This document shows positions 52,779-61,426 of a stretch of DNA of 64,000 nucleotides, piece by piece. The notes under the pieces were generated by a model. The model searched no databases and was not told where the DNA came from. It was given only the letters and a program-made list of their open reading frames with translations. A program made the translations under genes and the position numbers. The first letter of the stretch is position 1; the number at the start of each line of letters is the position of its first letter. The DNA comes from Phycisphaerales bacterium UBA7800 (GTDB lineage Bacteria; Planctomycetota; Phycisphaerae; Phycisphaerales; Phycisphaeraceae): contig DLCK01000072.1 of NCBI GenBank assembly GCA_002480565.1, positions 1 through 64,000 of the forward strand, given 5' to 3'.

Positions 52779-52818
52779 TGTCTTAACCCTAGTCCCCAGT
52801 GGCTAGTTCCTAGTCCCT
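52779..52818. repeat. CTAGTCCC-family intergenic repeat
   Basis: TGTCTTAACCCTAGTCCC here is shared with 60373-60390, followed by further CTAGT(T/C)CC units (GGCTAGTTCCTAGTCCCTAA). It overlaps the last bases of the flavoprotein gene and separates two convergent genes. Confidence 0.55.
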
Positions 52819-54078
52819 AATTCTCTCACCAATCGCACCTTCACCTGCGGACTTTCCGCTGGCCCAGGCCCATTGGAAATTAAAGCCACCAATGCGACCA
52901 TCCACATCCAATATCTCACCTGCAAAGTGCAAGCCTTCGACCAACCGCGACTGCATCGAACGATAATTCACTTCCGACAACGGGACGCCGCCTGCGGTGA
53001 CTTCCGCATAGTTCCAACCGCGATCCTTGACCACTGGCAAAACCAATTCCGTTAGCCCGTGACTGAGCTTTCGGCGTGCATCTTTACTGAGCTGACCCAT
53101 CATCACCTCAGCATTGACGCCGACATGCTGACACAACAATTCAATCACGCGCATGGGTAAATGTGTTCCAAGGACGCGAGCAAGTGTCTGCTTTGGGCCT
53201 TGGTTGATGAGCCATTTTTCGCAGGCTTCAAAATTCATCTCAGGAATCAACTGACAGATTAATTCGGCGCGTTTGCCCTGCTCATGAGCCATCACCCAAA
53301 ATCGGCTGGCATCCATGACCACCGGCCCGCTGATCCCAAAATGCGTCCAGAGCATTGAGCCGGTGCGCGAGTCGACTTTCTTGCCATCCACGTGCGAATG
53401 AAGTGTCACTGGATGGGCGATGCCTGAAAGCTTGGCATGAAAAAATGAGGAGTCCAAAACCAGAGGCACCAATGCGGGATAGGTGTCGGTGATGGTATGT
53501 CCAAGCCGTTTGACCAAGGCCCAACCGCTGCCATCAGAACCACTCTTGGGAAGTGATTTGCCACCACTGCACATCACCACGCGCTTAGCTGTCACGATGC
53601 CGCCATCATGTTCCACATCAAACGGGCCAGCGGGTATGTCTTCATTGGTTTGCGTGGTCGGGCGGATGGCTCGGACACGGCAGTTGGGTTGTATGGTTAC
53701 CCCCAATGCGTTGCATCGGTCGACGAGTGCATCGAGGATGGTTTGCGCCGAGTCGGTGACGGGAAAGAGTTTGCCGGTGTCTTCTTCTTTGAGTTGTACG
53801 CCCAGGGATTCGAACCATGCGATGGTTTGCTTGACGTTGAATCCTGCTAAAACATTGCGGATGATTTTTTGTGATCCGTGATAATCTTTTTGTGTCACGG
53901 TTTGATGGGTTACATTGCATCGCCCGCCGCCGGAGACGAGGATTTTGGTGCCGATTTTCGCGGTGGCGTCCAGAACAAGAATTTTCTTGCCTTGGCTTGC
54001 TTCAGATGCGAAAATCGCAGTAGCCAGTCCTGCTGCCCCTGCCCCGACGATCGCCAGATCAACGTTTTGTTTTGTCAT
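52810..54078 (-). CDS. FAD/NAD(P)-dependent flavoprotein (HI0933/BaiN family)
   Basis: 422 aa with an N-terminal FAD site (DLAIVGAGAAGLATAIFASE), the family signature KIGTKILVSGGGRCNVT, a middle substrate region and the C-terminal ILDVDGRIGGFNFQWAWASGKSAG. This family includes 3-dehydro-bile acid reductases and many uncharacterised oxidoreductases. The role here is unknown. The last codons run into a CTAGTCCC repeat, suggesting the repeat inserted at or near the 3' end. Confidence 0.88.
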   Translation of the reverse strand: MTKQNVDLAIVGAGAAGLATAIFASEASQGKKILVLDATAKIGTKILVSGGGRCNVTHQTVTQKDYHGSQKIIRNVLAGFNVKQTIAWFESLGVQLKEEDTGKLFPVTDSAQTILDALVDRCNALGVTIQPNCRVRAIRPTTQTNEDIPAGPFDVEHDGGIVTAKRVVMCSGGKSLPKSGSDGSGWALVKRLGHTITDTYPALVPLVLDSSFFHAKLSGIAHPVTLHSHVDGKKVDSRTGSMLWTHFGISGPVVMDASRFWVMAHEQGKRAELICQLIPEMNFEACEKWLINQGPKQTLARVLGTHLPMRVIELLCQHVGVNAEVMMGQLSKDARRKLSHGLTELVLPVVKDRGWNYAEVTAGGVPLSEVNYRSMQSRLVEGLHFAGEILDVDGRIGGFNFQWAWASGKSAGEGAIGERIRD

Positions 54079-54188
54079 TGTAAAATCTCTGCAGCGGGTT
54101 TTACGAACCTGCCGATGCAGAGGATAATGGATTGTGACGATACTTGCTTAGTGAAGTTGCACTAACCGTCAGAATTCCGGAGATGAAT

Positions 54189-56528
54189 ATGCTATCCCGC
54201 CTAATTGGTTCATTGTTAGGTCGCCCTGCTCGCCGTCGTATGTCAGAGGTGTTTAACAGCTGTCAGCTGCAGCCCCTTGAGCCTCGCCTGCTGCTGAGCG
54301 CCGTCTCCGGCCGAGTCTGGCTGGACGCGAACATCAACGGCATACAAGACCCCGGAGAGTCGGACCTCTCAGGTGTCACCGTCGTGCTCTATGACCAAGG
54401 CGGCACCGAGCAGGAAACCCAAGACACTGATTCGGATGGTTTGTTCGAATTCACAGGTGTCACCAGTGGGACGTATTACCTGCAATTACAGCAGTCCATT
54501 GAAATGAACTTGGTCGACCACCAACTCACATTCCAAAATGCAGAGTTCGGCGGTTTGAGTCTGCCGACATTGGATAGTGATACAGCAACCAACACCGGCA
54601 AGACCGCCAACTTCACCGTCAACGGCACAGATGACAAAACCGATCTTGCAGCAGGCTATGCTCCGATCTTCACGCTCAACTCATCGGCCCAAGTCCTGCC
54701 AGGGCAGACACTGGATTTCGAAACACTCTTCGCTGGCAGCGGATACCTTGACAGTTATGTGGCAACCATCGACTGGGGAGATGGTTCAGACGATGAAGTG
54801 GTCACGCCAACTGACCCGACTGTCAACGGGCAGCTTGGTGACTTGAATTTAACTTTCGATTTCACTTCCTATGACAGCAACGGCTTTTTTGATTTAAGCC
54901 AGTCAGACGGACAACTGCGTCGAGACTTGCTTCAATATGCAGCGGTGACCATTGCCAGTCGTTTTGGTGATACATTGAGTTCCATTACACCTGATGCAAG
55001 TAACACCTGGAGTCAGGCATTTTTTGCACCGGATTCCGACATATATACTGAAGTCGTCGACCCTGTCATTGCCGTTGATGAAATTGTCTTCTATGCAGGC
55101 GGACGCAATATTGGCAGCAGCACTCTGGGGATTGGTGGCCCCGGTGGGTATAGCATCAGTGGTAACTCCCAAGCGTTTTTTGACTCTGTCATTGGACGCG
55201 GGCAAAGTGGTGCATTGGGTGATGATGCCAGCAAAACCGACTTTGCACTCTGGGGTGGTACGATCAGCTTCGACACTGACAGTAATTGGTACTACGGCAT
55301 TGACGATGACGAACAGGGATTCTCACAATCGGATTTCCTGTCCGTCGCAATGCATGAAATGGCACATGCCATGGGATTCGGGACTGCCGACTCATGGGAC
55401 AATCTTGTGAGTAATGATACCTTTACCGGCACCGAAACAACGGCGTATTACGGATCGGCACCTCCAGTCGATCCCTTGTCTGATGCACACTTTGACTATG
55501 ACACAGACGATCCCGCTTCAGGCCAGGAAGCAGCGATGGATCCCAACATCACCACCGGTACCCGCAAGTATTTCACGGAACTTGATTTTGCCGTGATGGA
55601 TGATATCGGATGGGATTTACTGGACACGTTCGACATTGCTGAGGATGGTGTGGTCGCAGGTTCGCATAGCTACAGCACAGCAGGTACGAAAACGATCACC
55701 GTCTATCTACTAAATGCTGAAGGCAAACTGGCAACGTACTCAGTTGATATTGAAGTGCTGGGCGCTATTCAAGTCGTTAACGTGGAAGTCAACGCAGCCG
55801 GTTTTGACACTGATGACCCGGGGCTAAGCAGTCCTAATTTCAGCCAGTCCATTCAACGTTCTGTATTGCATAGTGTCGTTGTGGAATTTTCACGGGCTGT
55901 TGATGATCTGACGACTGCTGACATTCAACTCAAGCTCATTTATCAGGACGGCACGACCTTTGAGCCGGACATGAGTAGTGCGACCTTTGCCAGCGATGAT
56001 GGGAATGTGACCGTCGAAATCGACCTGCGTGGCGTGACTTTGGAAGATGGTGTGTACGAGTTATTCGTCTTTGACACGGTCGTTGATGCCTCAACAGGTG
56101 GACTGTTAGACGGGGATGCAGACACCTTTGCTGGTGGCACCTATCAGTCGAGTCGATTTCATCAGTTCGCCGGAGACTTTAATGGTGATGCCACGTTCAA
56201 CATTGCTGACCTTGGCGCGTTACAACATTACTGGAATGGCAACACCGCCAACCCGCCATCGTATATTGATGTCAGTGGTGATGATGATGTCAATGCGGAT
56301 GACCTGGCAGACTTCCAAGCATGGATGTCAAGCCTGGATTTAACCGTTGAAGAACAGGTTGAGAGTCTTGAAGCCTTATCCGTTGATCCGCCAACTCCTT
56401 CAGCGAATATGGCGATGGCTTTAGCGGCCTACCAAAACAAGCAGGCAACGTTATCAGTGGTTGACAGTGATGATTCTGATGGTGACGCTGTCGAATTCGA
56501 AGACATCATTGGACAATGGCTTGGTTGA
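54189..56528 (+). CDS. LEPR-XLL exported protein with SdrD-like, metalloprotease-like and dockerin domains
   Basis: 779 aa. The planctomycete LEPR-XLL motif (LEPRLLLS, 30-37) is followed by an SdrD B-like repeat (about 41-100), a PKD-like segment (about 180-230) and a putative zinc protease region with HEMAH at 389-393 followed by AMGFG. The third metzincin His is absent. A beta-sandwich region then leads to a type I dockerin-like calcium repeat pair near 660-720 (GDFNGDATFNIADL and SGDDDVNADDLADF). The end is acidic. I chose the ATG at 54189 because GGAG is 6 nt upstream. It is probably secreted and cell-surface linked, with polymer-degrading or adhesive use. Confidence 0.75.
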   Translation: MLSRLIGSLLGRPARRRMSEVFNSCQLQPLEPRLLLSAVSGRVWLDANINGIQDPGESDLSGVTVVLYDQGGTEQETQDTDSDGLFEFTGVTSGTYYLQLQQSIEMNLVDHQLTFQNAEFGGLSLPTLDSDTATNTGKTANFTVNGTDDKTDLAAGYAPIFTLNSSAQVLPGQTLDFETLFAGSGYLDSYVATIDWGDGSDDEVVTPTDPTVNGQLGDLNLTFDFTSYDSNGFFDLSQSDGQLRRDLLQYAAVTIASRFGDTLSSITPDASNTWSQAFFAPDSDIYTEVVDPVIAVDEIVFYAGGRNIGSSTLGIGGPGGYSISGNSQAFFDSVIGRGQSGALGDDASKTDFALWGGTISFDTDSNWYYGIDDDEQGFSQSDFLSVAMHEMAHAMGFGTADSWDNLVSNDTFTGTETTAYYGSAPPVDPLSDAHFDYDTDDPASGQEAAMDPNITTGTRKYFTELDFAVMDDIGWDLLDTFDIAEDGVVAGSHSYSTAGTKTITVYLLNAEGKLATYSVDIEVLGAIQVVNVEVNAAGFDTDDPGLSSPNFSQSIQRSVLHSVVVEFSRAVDDLTTADIQLKLIYQDGTTFEPDMSSATFASDDGNVTVEIDLRGVTLEDGVYELFVFDTVVDASTGGLLDGDADTFAGGTYQSSRFHQFAGDFNGDATFNIADLGALQHYWNGNTANPPSYIDVSGDDDVNADDLADFQAWMSSLDLTVEEQVESLEALSVDPPTPSANMAMALAAYQNKQATLSVVDSDDSDGDAVEFEDIIGQWLG

Positions 56529-56555
56529 ATATCCCGGTTGAAATCAGCAGTAGAA

Positions 56556-57212
56556 TCAATCCCGATGCTGCCAAAAGAGTGCAGGTTTGGGCAACGGTCC
56601 ATGCGTGGTCATGCGGACGAGGTGAACGACACCATCTGCTTCAAGCTTACTCATGAGATTGGTTCGATGCAGGCTGACAGTTTTCACACTCAATTCGAGC
56701 TCACGAGCGATTTGTGAACTACTCATACCATCCACAACCATTTGAAGCACTTGGTTTTCCCGGGGACTAAGCTTACTGGCACGCAACTCGAAGGCTTCAC
56801 GCTGCTGGCGATAGGCAAGAATTTCCTCACTGAGTTTCAGCCCCTCATTCACAGCTTTAAGCAAGTTTTCGATCTGCAAAGGTTTTGGGAGAAAGCTCAC
56901 TGTCCCCATACGCGTATAGGCGACTGCCAAATTCACATTGCTTGCAACGGACATTGCTATAACGGGCAATTGCGGTGTGTCACAAATATAATCGTGAAGC
57001 ACTTGATGTGTCTTAAGCTTTGTCCCCACATCAACAAGCAAACAATAAGCAACCTTTTCCACGAAACGATATTTCTTCAGCGCTTTCACATCTTTTAATC
57101 GAGTCGTTTGGTAACCATACGTCCCTAACAGCAAACTCAGAGAATGGCTTTGCTGTTCATCAGCTTCGAGGATCAGGAGCATCTGCTTATGAACTTGATT
57201 GGAACTGGGCAT
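56556..57212 (-). CDS. FixJ/LuxR-type response regulator
   Basis: 218 aa from the ATG at 57212. Receiver domain (about 10-125): acidic pair E-A-D near 16-18, phospho-acceptor Asp61 (LLVDVGT), Lys in FLPKP. A LuxR helix-turn-helix follows (about 150-205, LSPRENQVLQMVVDGMSSSQ). It is next to a histidine kinase (63 nt upstream in transcription), so the two should form a FixL/FixJ-like pair. Targets are unknown. Confidence 0.88.
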   Translation of the reverse strand: MPSSNQVHKQMLLILEADEQQSHSLSLLLGTYGYQTTRLKDVKALKKYRFVEKVAYCLLVDVGTKLKTHQVLHDYICDTPQLPVIAMSVASNVNLAVAYTRMGTVSFLPKPLQIENLLKAVNEGLKLSEEILAYRQQREAFELRASKLSPRENQVLQMVVDGMSSSQIARELELSVKTVSLHRTNLMSKLEADGVVHLVRMTTHGPLPKPALFWQHRD

Positions 57213-57275
57213 CAAAGTTACTACTCCATCCAATTAAAGTGACTGAATAACTGATCAATCACCAAATGAGAAATA

Positions 57276-58232
57276 TCAGCTAAAGACAGAACGACCAGAC
57301 TCTGACACACGATCGCTTGTTGCATCAGTAACCAATTCGTTATCTGAACTGTTGGTTGCTTCAAAAGGCTGGCTTGGAGGATTCACTGGCAAGACCAACT
57401 GTGCGACAACGCCCCCCTCTTGATCATTTTCAACTGATATTTTCCCGCCATGCATCCTGCAGATCGACTGTGACATTGCCAGCCCGATCCCCAGGCAATG
57501 CGTCCGCGTGGTCTGAAACGGTTCGAAGATGTGGTCATGCATGTCAGCATCAATCCCCGGGCCGTTATCCTTGACTTGCAGAGCCAACGTGTCAGGCTCA
57601 TGCCCCAAATGGGTAGTAAGTACAATTACAGGATCCACAAAATCGCCATCCGTCAAACACTCAATGGCATTGATAAGCACATTGAATATGACCTGTTCAA
57701 TCTGGATACGATCACCAATAAACAGGGGCAGGTCATCACACAATTCCAACTGTAAATCAATACGATGTTCTTTAAGCAATGGATTAAGTAATGCCACAGA
57801 CTCTAATACTGCATGGTTGAAATTCATCGTCGAAAGCCGTGGTGCCGAATGACTGACAAATCGTCTGAGTCGACGGATCAATTCAGCGGCTCTGTGGACT
57901 TCCTGATTGGCACGGGTCATGTAATCCAGAATTTCACTGCGATTAAAATTGTCATCCTGCAACATCTTGATACAGGCTTGCGTGTAATTGACTGAAGCTG
58001 AAAGCGGATGGTTGATTTGGTGTGCCAGCCCCAAGCCTAGATGCGTTGAAAGATTGAGTCGCTGAAAATGGTTGAGCATCTGCAGCATTGCTTGAGGTGA
58101 CATCGTCGGCAAACCATCCTCATCGGGCATGTTCGCTGGCGTATCGCGTAAAGTATCTGCGTGGTCATTCACAGGATTCCGGGGGTCCTTGAATGATTGC
58201 TTGGATGTGTTAGACGTTTCTTGATGACTCAT
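57276..58232 (-). CDS. Soluble FixL-like sensor histidine kinase
   Basis: 318 aa without membrane helix or a clear sensor domain. Dimerisation helix with phospho-acceptor His71 in GLAHQINHPLSA; the usual Glu after His is Gln72. The ATPase has NVLINAIECL (N box), KDNGPGID and GIGLAMSQ. The first 45 residues are low-complexity and acidic. It should phosphorylate the neighbouring FixJ-like regulator. Since no sensor is present, the signal may come from a partner protein. The His-Gln change could alter phosphatase or kinase balance. Confidence 0.88.
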   Translation of the reverse strand: MSHQETSNTSKQSFKDPRNPVNDHADTLRDTPANMPDEDGLPTMSPQAMLQMLNHFQRLNLSTHLGLGLAHQINHPLSASVNYTQACIKMLQDDNFNRSEILDYMTRANQEVHRAAELIRRLRRFVSHSAPRLSTMNFNHAVLESVALLNPLLKEHRIDLQLELCDDLPLFIGDRIQIEQVIFNVLINAIECLTDGDFVDPVIVLTTHLGHEPDTLALQVKDNGPGIDADMHDHIFEPFQTTRTHCLGIGLAMSQSICRMHGGKISVENDQEGGVVAQLVLPVNPPSQPFEATNSSDNELVTDATSDRVSESGRSVFS

Positions 58233-58288
58233 ACGGCCCCACTACTAATTTGCCCGGAATAATGTCCGCCCAGTTACGCTTATTTATT

Positions 58289-59287
58289 TCATGATCCAGA
58301 TTCTCCTGGTTTATCATGCATGTTCAGAGCATCCAAATGCATCTGACGAACACGCTGTCTCAAAATATCGGGTTTGATAACTTGCACCTGATTGGCATAA
58401 CCACAAATCCACCATGAAATCTCTTTGAGGCCATCGACCTTGAAAGTCACCCGAGCCGAACCGTTGTCCAAAAAGCGAACCTTTTGGGTTTTATGCCAAT
58501 GCACTTCAGCAACGTTCACTGCCACCATGGGAGCAAACTCAAGTTCCACGTCATAGCTCTTGCCTTCATTGATTAATTGCCAGGCGTTGCCAATTTGTTT
58601 ATCCAAATTGAATCGCGGTTTTGCAAAATGCTTATCGAGCATCTGAAAACTCCGCATCCGAGCAAGCTTGAGAATGCGTACTTCTTTGTACTCATGCATA
58701 TAGCCAAACAGGTACCAGGCACGGGTTGCAAAATGTAACTGATATGGATTGATATCAAACGTGCTGATGTCCTGACTGATCGGATGTTGATACGTGATCC
58801 GAATGGCAGTGCGTTCGTCGATACATCTTTGGATGGAAAGGAACAGTTGGTCTTCGTTGTCACTAATGGCAATGCGATCCGGTGCCACACTGATCGCTTC
58901 CACCATGTCGCTGCAATCCGCTCTGATCGGCTCTGGGACTGAAGCCACCAATTTCCAGATGGCCGATAAAGTCGAACCCACCATGGCTCGACCACGTTGA
59001 GGCAGATAACTCTTGGCAACCATCAACAAGGCCAATGTCTCCTGCATTGTCAGATTGATTGGCTGCAGGAAACAATTATTCACAATTCGATATCCCTTGT
59101 CCGGACTAAAGACATAGGGAATCCCAACTTCATCGAGCATCTTCAGATCGCGAAACAAGGTACTACGGCTGACGTCCAACTCGGCCATCAAATCGTAGAT
59201 TGTTTTGAACTCGCCACCGCTTTGGAGCAGCGTAATCAAGTGCAACAATCTTTGAATCCGCTGTAATCCCATACTACTCTCTAACAT
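58289..59287 (-). CDS. WYL-domain HTH regulator (YafY type)
   Basis: 332 aa. N-terminal winged helix (about 8-70, GGEFKTIYDLMAELDVSRST), then a WYL domain (about 150-320) with the motif region RAWYLFGYMHEYKEVRILKLARM. Such proteins bind nucleic acid or small ligands and regulate defence or metabolic genes. No defence genes are nearby. It stands alone after the two-component genes. Starts at ATG 59287 or at a second ATG five codons in. Confidence 0.85.
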   Translation of the reverse strand: MLESSMGLQRIQRLLHLITLLQSGGEFKTIYDLMAELDVSRSTLFRDLKMLDEVGIPYVFSPDKGYRIVNNCFLQPINLTMQETLALLMVAKSYLPQRGRAMVGSTLSAIWKLVASVPEPIRADCSDMVEAISVAPDRIAISDNEDQLFLSIQRCIDERTAIRITYQHPISQDISTFDINPYQLHFATRAWYLFGYMHEYKEVRILKLARMRSFQMLDKHFAKPRFNLDKQIGNAWQLINEGKSYDVELEFAPMVAVNVAEVHWHKTQKVRFLDNGSARVTFKVDGLKEISWWICGYANQVQVIKPDILRQRVRQMHLDALNMHDKPGESGS

Positions 59288-59779
59288 CGTATATCAGGAT
59301 GCCAATACCCAGTCTCATGTCCTGACACTTCTATGGAGATTCCACAGATTTTCATGGCCAATTCAACCGGTATCAAACATTCATTGTTATAGATGTTCCC
59401 CAAAACATGCGGTCGAAAAGGTAATTCAAACCGATCCAAGCTGAGCCCGAGTTAGTTTACAGATCGTATCCCGATGCGATATTGAAGTACACGTTGCAGG
59501 GAATATCAGTCTGTGCAAGCATTTAGCATCGCCAAAGTTGGACGATCCGTCAAGCACTTTTTGTGGTTTACAGCAGGGTATTTGATACTTTTATAACGAA
59601 TTTGGCTTGGAAAATATTCCAGAGAGGCTTTAAGAATTACCCAAACACCCTCTTCAGAACAAACTCAATTGATGACAGATAGGAAATTCAGTCCAATACC
59701 AAATGAAAAAGAAACCTGATTCAATACGTTTTATCGAATCAAGCCATGTCTTAAATTTGAATTTGTCATTGAATGGACT
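59288..59779. other. Non-coding spacer of about 490 nt
   Basis: It separates the WYL regulator and the dehydratase gene. AT-rich; I see no open frame with a ribosome site and no strong hairpin. It would hold the promoter of the WYL gene near its right end of that gene. Confidence 0.4.
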
Positions 59780-60298
59780 TTAGGCAGATTGACCAAAACC
59801 ACTGCGTTCGAGCAGTCCCATGAATTGGTCAGTAAAGACGAAATTATGCTCAGGAAAATCCAAGCCGGATCGGTTGTTGTCGATGTGACTGAACATCAAT
59901 TGAATGTCCGCCAACTTCCGGGCAGCATCGGGGCCCTTATGCGAATCGTAGACTTCAACGACTCCCGTGGTCATGGCGCCAGCTTCATCAATGCGATCCA
60001 TGTCAGCAGAAAAACGAAGCGTCTGACCAGGCAAGGCAGACTCGTAAAAAATAGCTTTGCTGATCTTGGCAAGAATCACCTTCTCGGCAAATTCACGGGC
60101 ATGGCCGACCATGATCCCAGCCGTCTGTGCCATGCCTTCAACAATCAATGGATTGGGTAACACCGGTGTGGCAGCACGATTCGCCGTCGCAGCAAAGTGA
60201 TCATGCAACACCTCCTCGGCCAGTGAAACGTTCTTCACCGTCACGATACGGGTTGCTTTTTCAAGCTCAACAATACGATCAATCCACATCCAGCGCAT
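59780..60298 (-). CDS. FabA/FabZ-like 3-hydroxyacyl-ACP dehydratase-family protein
   Basis: 172 aa, hot-dog fold. It starts MRWMWIDRIVELEKA, has the HF of the active-site loop (LHDHFAATANRAATPVLP) and the acidic residue in NPLIVEGMAQTAGIMV. The segment after HF is longer than in FabZ (HFPxxP). An ATG two codons upstream is also possible. It is in a string with an acyl carrier protein and a second FabZ-like gene, so it belongs to a dedicated lipid or polyketide-like pathway. No ketosynthase is in the window. Confidence 0.82.
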   Translation of the reverse strand: MRWMWIDRIVELEKATRIVTVKNVSLAEEVLHDHFAATANRAATPVLPNPLIVEGMAQTAGIMVGHAREFAEKVILAKISKAIFYESALPGQTLRFSADMDRIDEAGAMTTGVVEVYDSHKGPDAARKLADIQLMFSHIDNNRSGLDFPEHNFVFTDQFMGLLERSGFGQSA

Positions 60299-60312
60299 AA
60301 GCATCAGCGACC

Positions 60313-60403
60313 AGGAACTAACGACTAGGGACTAGGGGAAAGACATTTGAAGCCATCAAATTACTTCCTGTGTCTTAACCCTAGTCCCTAGTCGCCAGTT
60401 CCT
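60313..60403. repeat. Inverted repeat of CTAGTCCC units
   Basis: 60313-60337 and 60379-60403 are reverse complements over 23 of 25 positions, with unit CTAGTCCC repeated in the right arm; the spacer is 41 nt. It fills the gap between the dehydratase and the ACP gene. Related fragments lie at 52779-52818 and about 29187-29202. Confidence 0.7.
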
Positions 60404-60419
60404 AATCCCTCTCCTGGTT

Positions 60420-60806
60420 TTAACCCACTTTACCTTCGATGAACTTCACGATGGTATCCACGGTGAAGATGTTGGAGAACTCTTCGACATCACGATTGGC
60501 ATCGAACTCATCAAGTGAGCCTTGAGCATGGGGCATGCGTTTACGCAGCTCTGCCATACCTGCATCGGTGACTTTGCCGTCCTTGACGTACTCTTCGTCT
60601 TCCAACACGTTGGAGGGGAAGATTTCGCCTTGGTCGATCTTGATTTCAAAGGCTTTTTCAAGACGGAAAACAATGTCAAGAAAGTCGATGGATTCGGCAC
60701 CCAAGTCTTCGGTGAGTGTCGCCTCGGGCGTGACTTCGTCGTCGTCCACTGCCAATGCGTCAACCAGAACTGCCTGGACCTTGCTGAAAATTTCTTCGTT
60801 AGCCAT
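60420..60806 (-). CDS. Acyl carrier protein, longer type
   Basis: 128 aa. The phosphopantetheine Ser39 is in LGAESIDFLDIVFRLE. Compared with the usual 77-residue ACP it has an insertion of about 45 residues between helices II and III (about 64-108), with the last helix at the C terminus. CGGAG precedes the ATG. It lies between two dehydratase-like genes. It is a specialised ACP, as found in planctomycete lipid gene sets. Confidence 0.9.
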   Translation of the reverse strand: MANEEIFSKVQAVLVDALAVDDDEVTPEATLTEDLGAESIDFLDIVFRLEKAFEIKIDQGEIFPSNVLEDEEYVKDGKVTDAGMAELRKRMPHAQGSLDEFDANRDVEEFSNIFTVDTIVKFIEGKVG

Positions 60807-60868
60807 TTGAATCTCCGTTGCTGCTCAGTAATTGTAATCGTCAATTACCGGAAATGGTGTTATCTGTT

Positions 60869-61324
60869 TTATGCTGATGTTGATGTTGATGCAGTGGCAT
60901 TCATGGGAGCCAATGCAAATTTACCCTGGACCGCGACACTGCCGTCCACTTTTCCTGTTCCGACCATTTGCCACTTGCCGTCTTTTTCACCTTTACAGGT
61001 CACTTCAACGGACAGCGTCTGGCCGGGTTTGACCATGTTGCCATACCGGATATTACGAGCTTCAGCCATGATCAACGGCATATCACCGGTATCATGGGAC
61101 TTCTGCAACAGTATCCGTGCAGCTTGAACCAGCGTCTCAAGCATCATCACGCCCGGTAAGACCGGGAAGCTGGGGAAGTGATCCGCCAGGTACTCTTCAG
61201 CACTGGTCACATTCTTCACCGCGACGATACGATCGGCTTCTAATTCAATCACTTTGTCGATCAATTCGAATTTCAAGCCAAGCCTCTTTACAATAGTCAC
61301 CCTTGGAAGTTTAATCCCGTCCAT
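60869..61324 (-). CDS. FabZ-like hydroxyacyl-ACP dehydratase
   Basis: 151 aa from the ATG at 61324, chosen because GGAAG lies 9 nt upstream; the open frame running to 61666 overlaps galK and is not credible. It has HFPSFPVLPGVMMLETLVQAAR, the classic FabZ active-site stretch with His and Glu, and a hot-dog fold to the end, with an Ala/Ser/Thr-rich tail. It is the first gene of the dehydratase-ACP-dehydratase set. Confidence 0.88.
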   Translation of the reverse strand: MDGIKLPRVTIVKRLGLKFELIDKVIELEADRIVAVKNVTSAEEYLADHFPSFPVLPGVMMLETLVQAARILLQKSHDTGDMPLIMAEARNIRYGNMVKPGQTLSVEVTCKGEKDGKWQMVGTGKVDGSVAVQGKFALAPMNATASTSTSA

Positions 61325-61426
61325 TTGGACAGCTTCCGGGCGATATAGAATCAGGAATATTAGTCTTAACCAACACGCAACGCAAACATTGAGCCCGACC
61401 TCATGGGCGAACAGGACCCATACATC

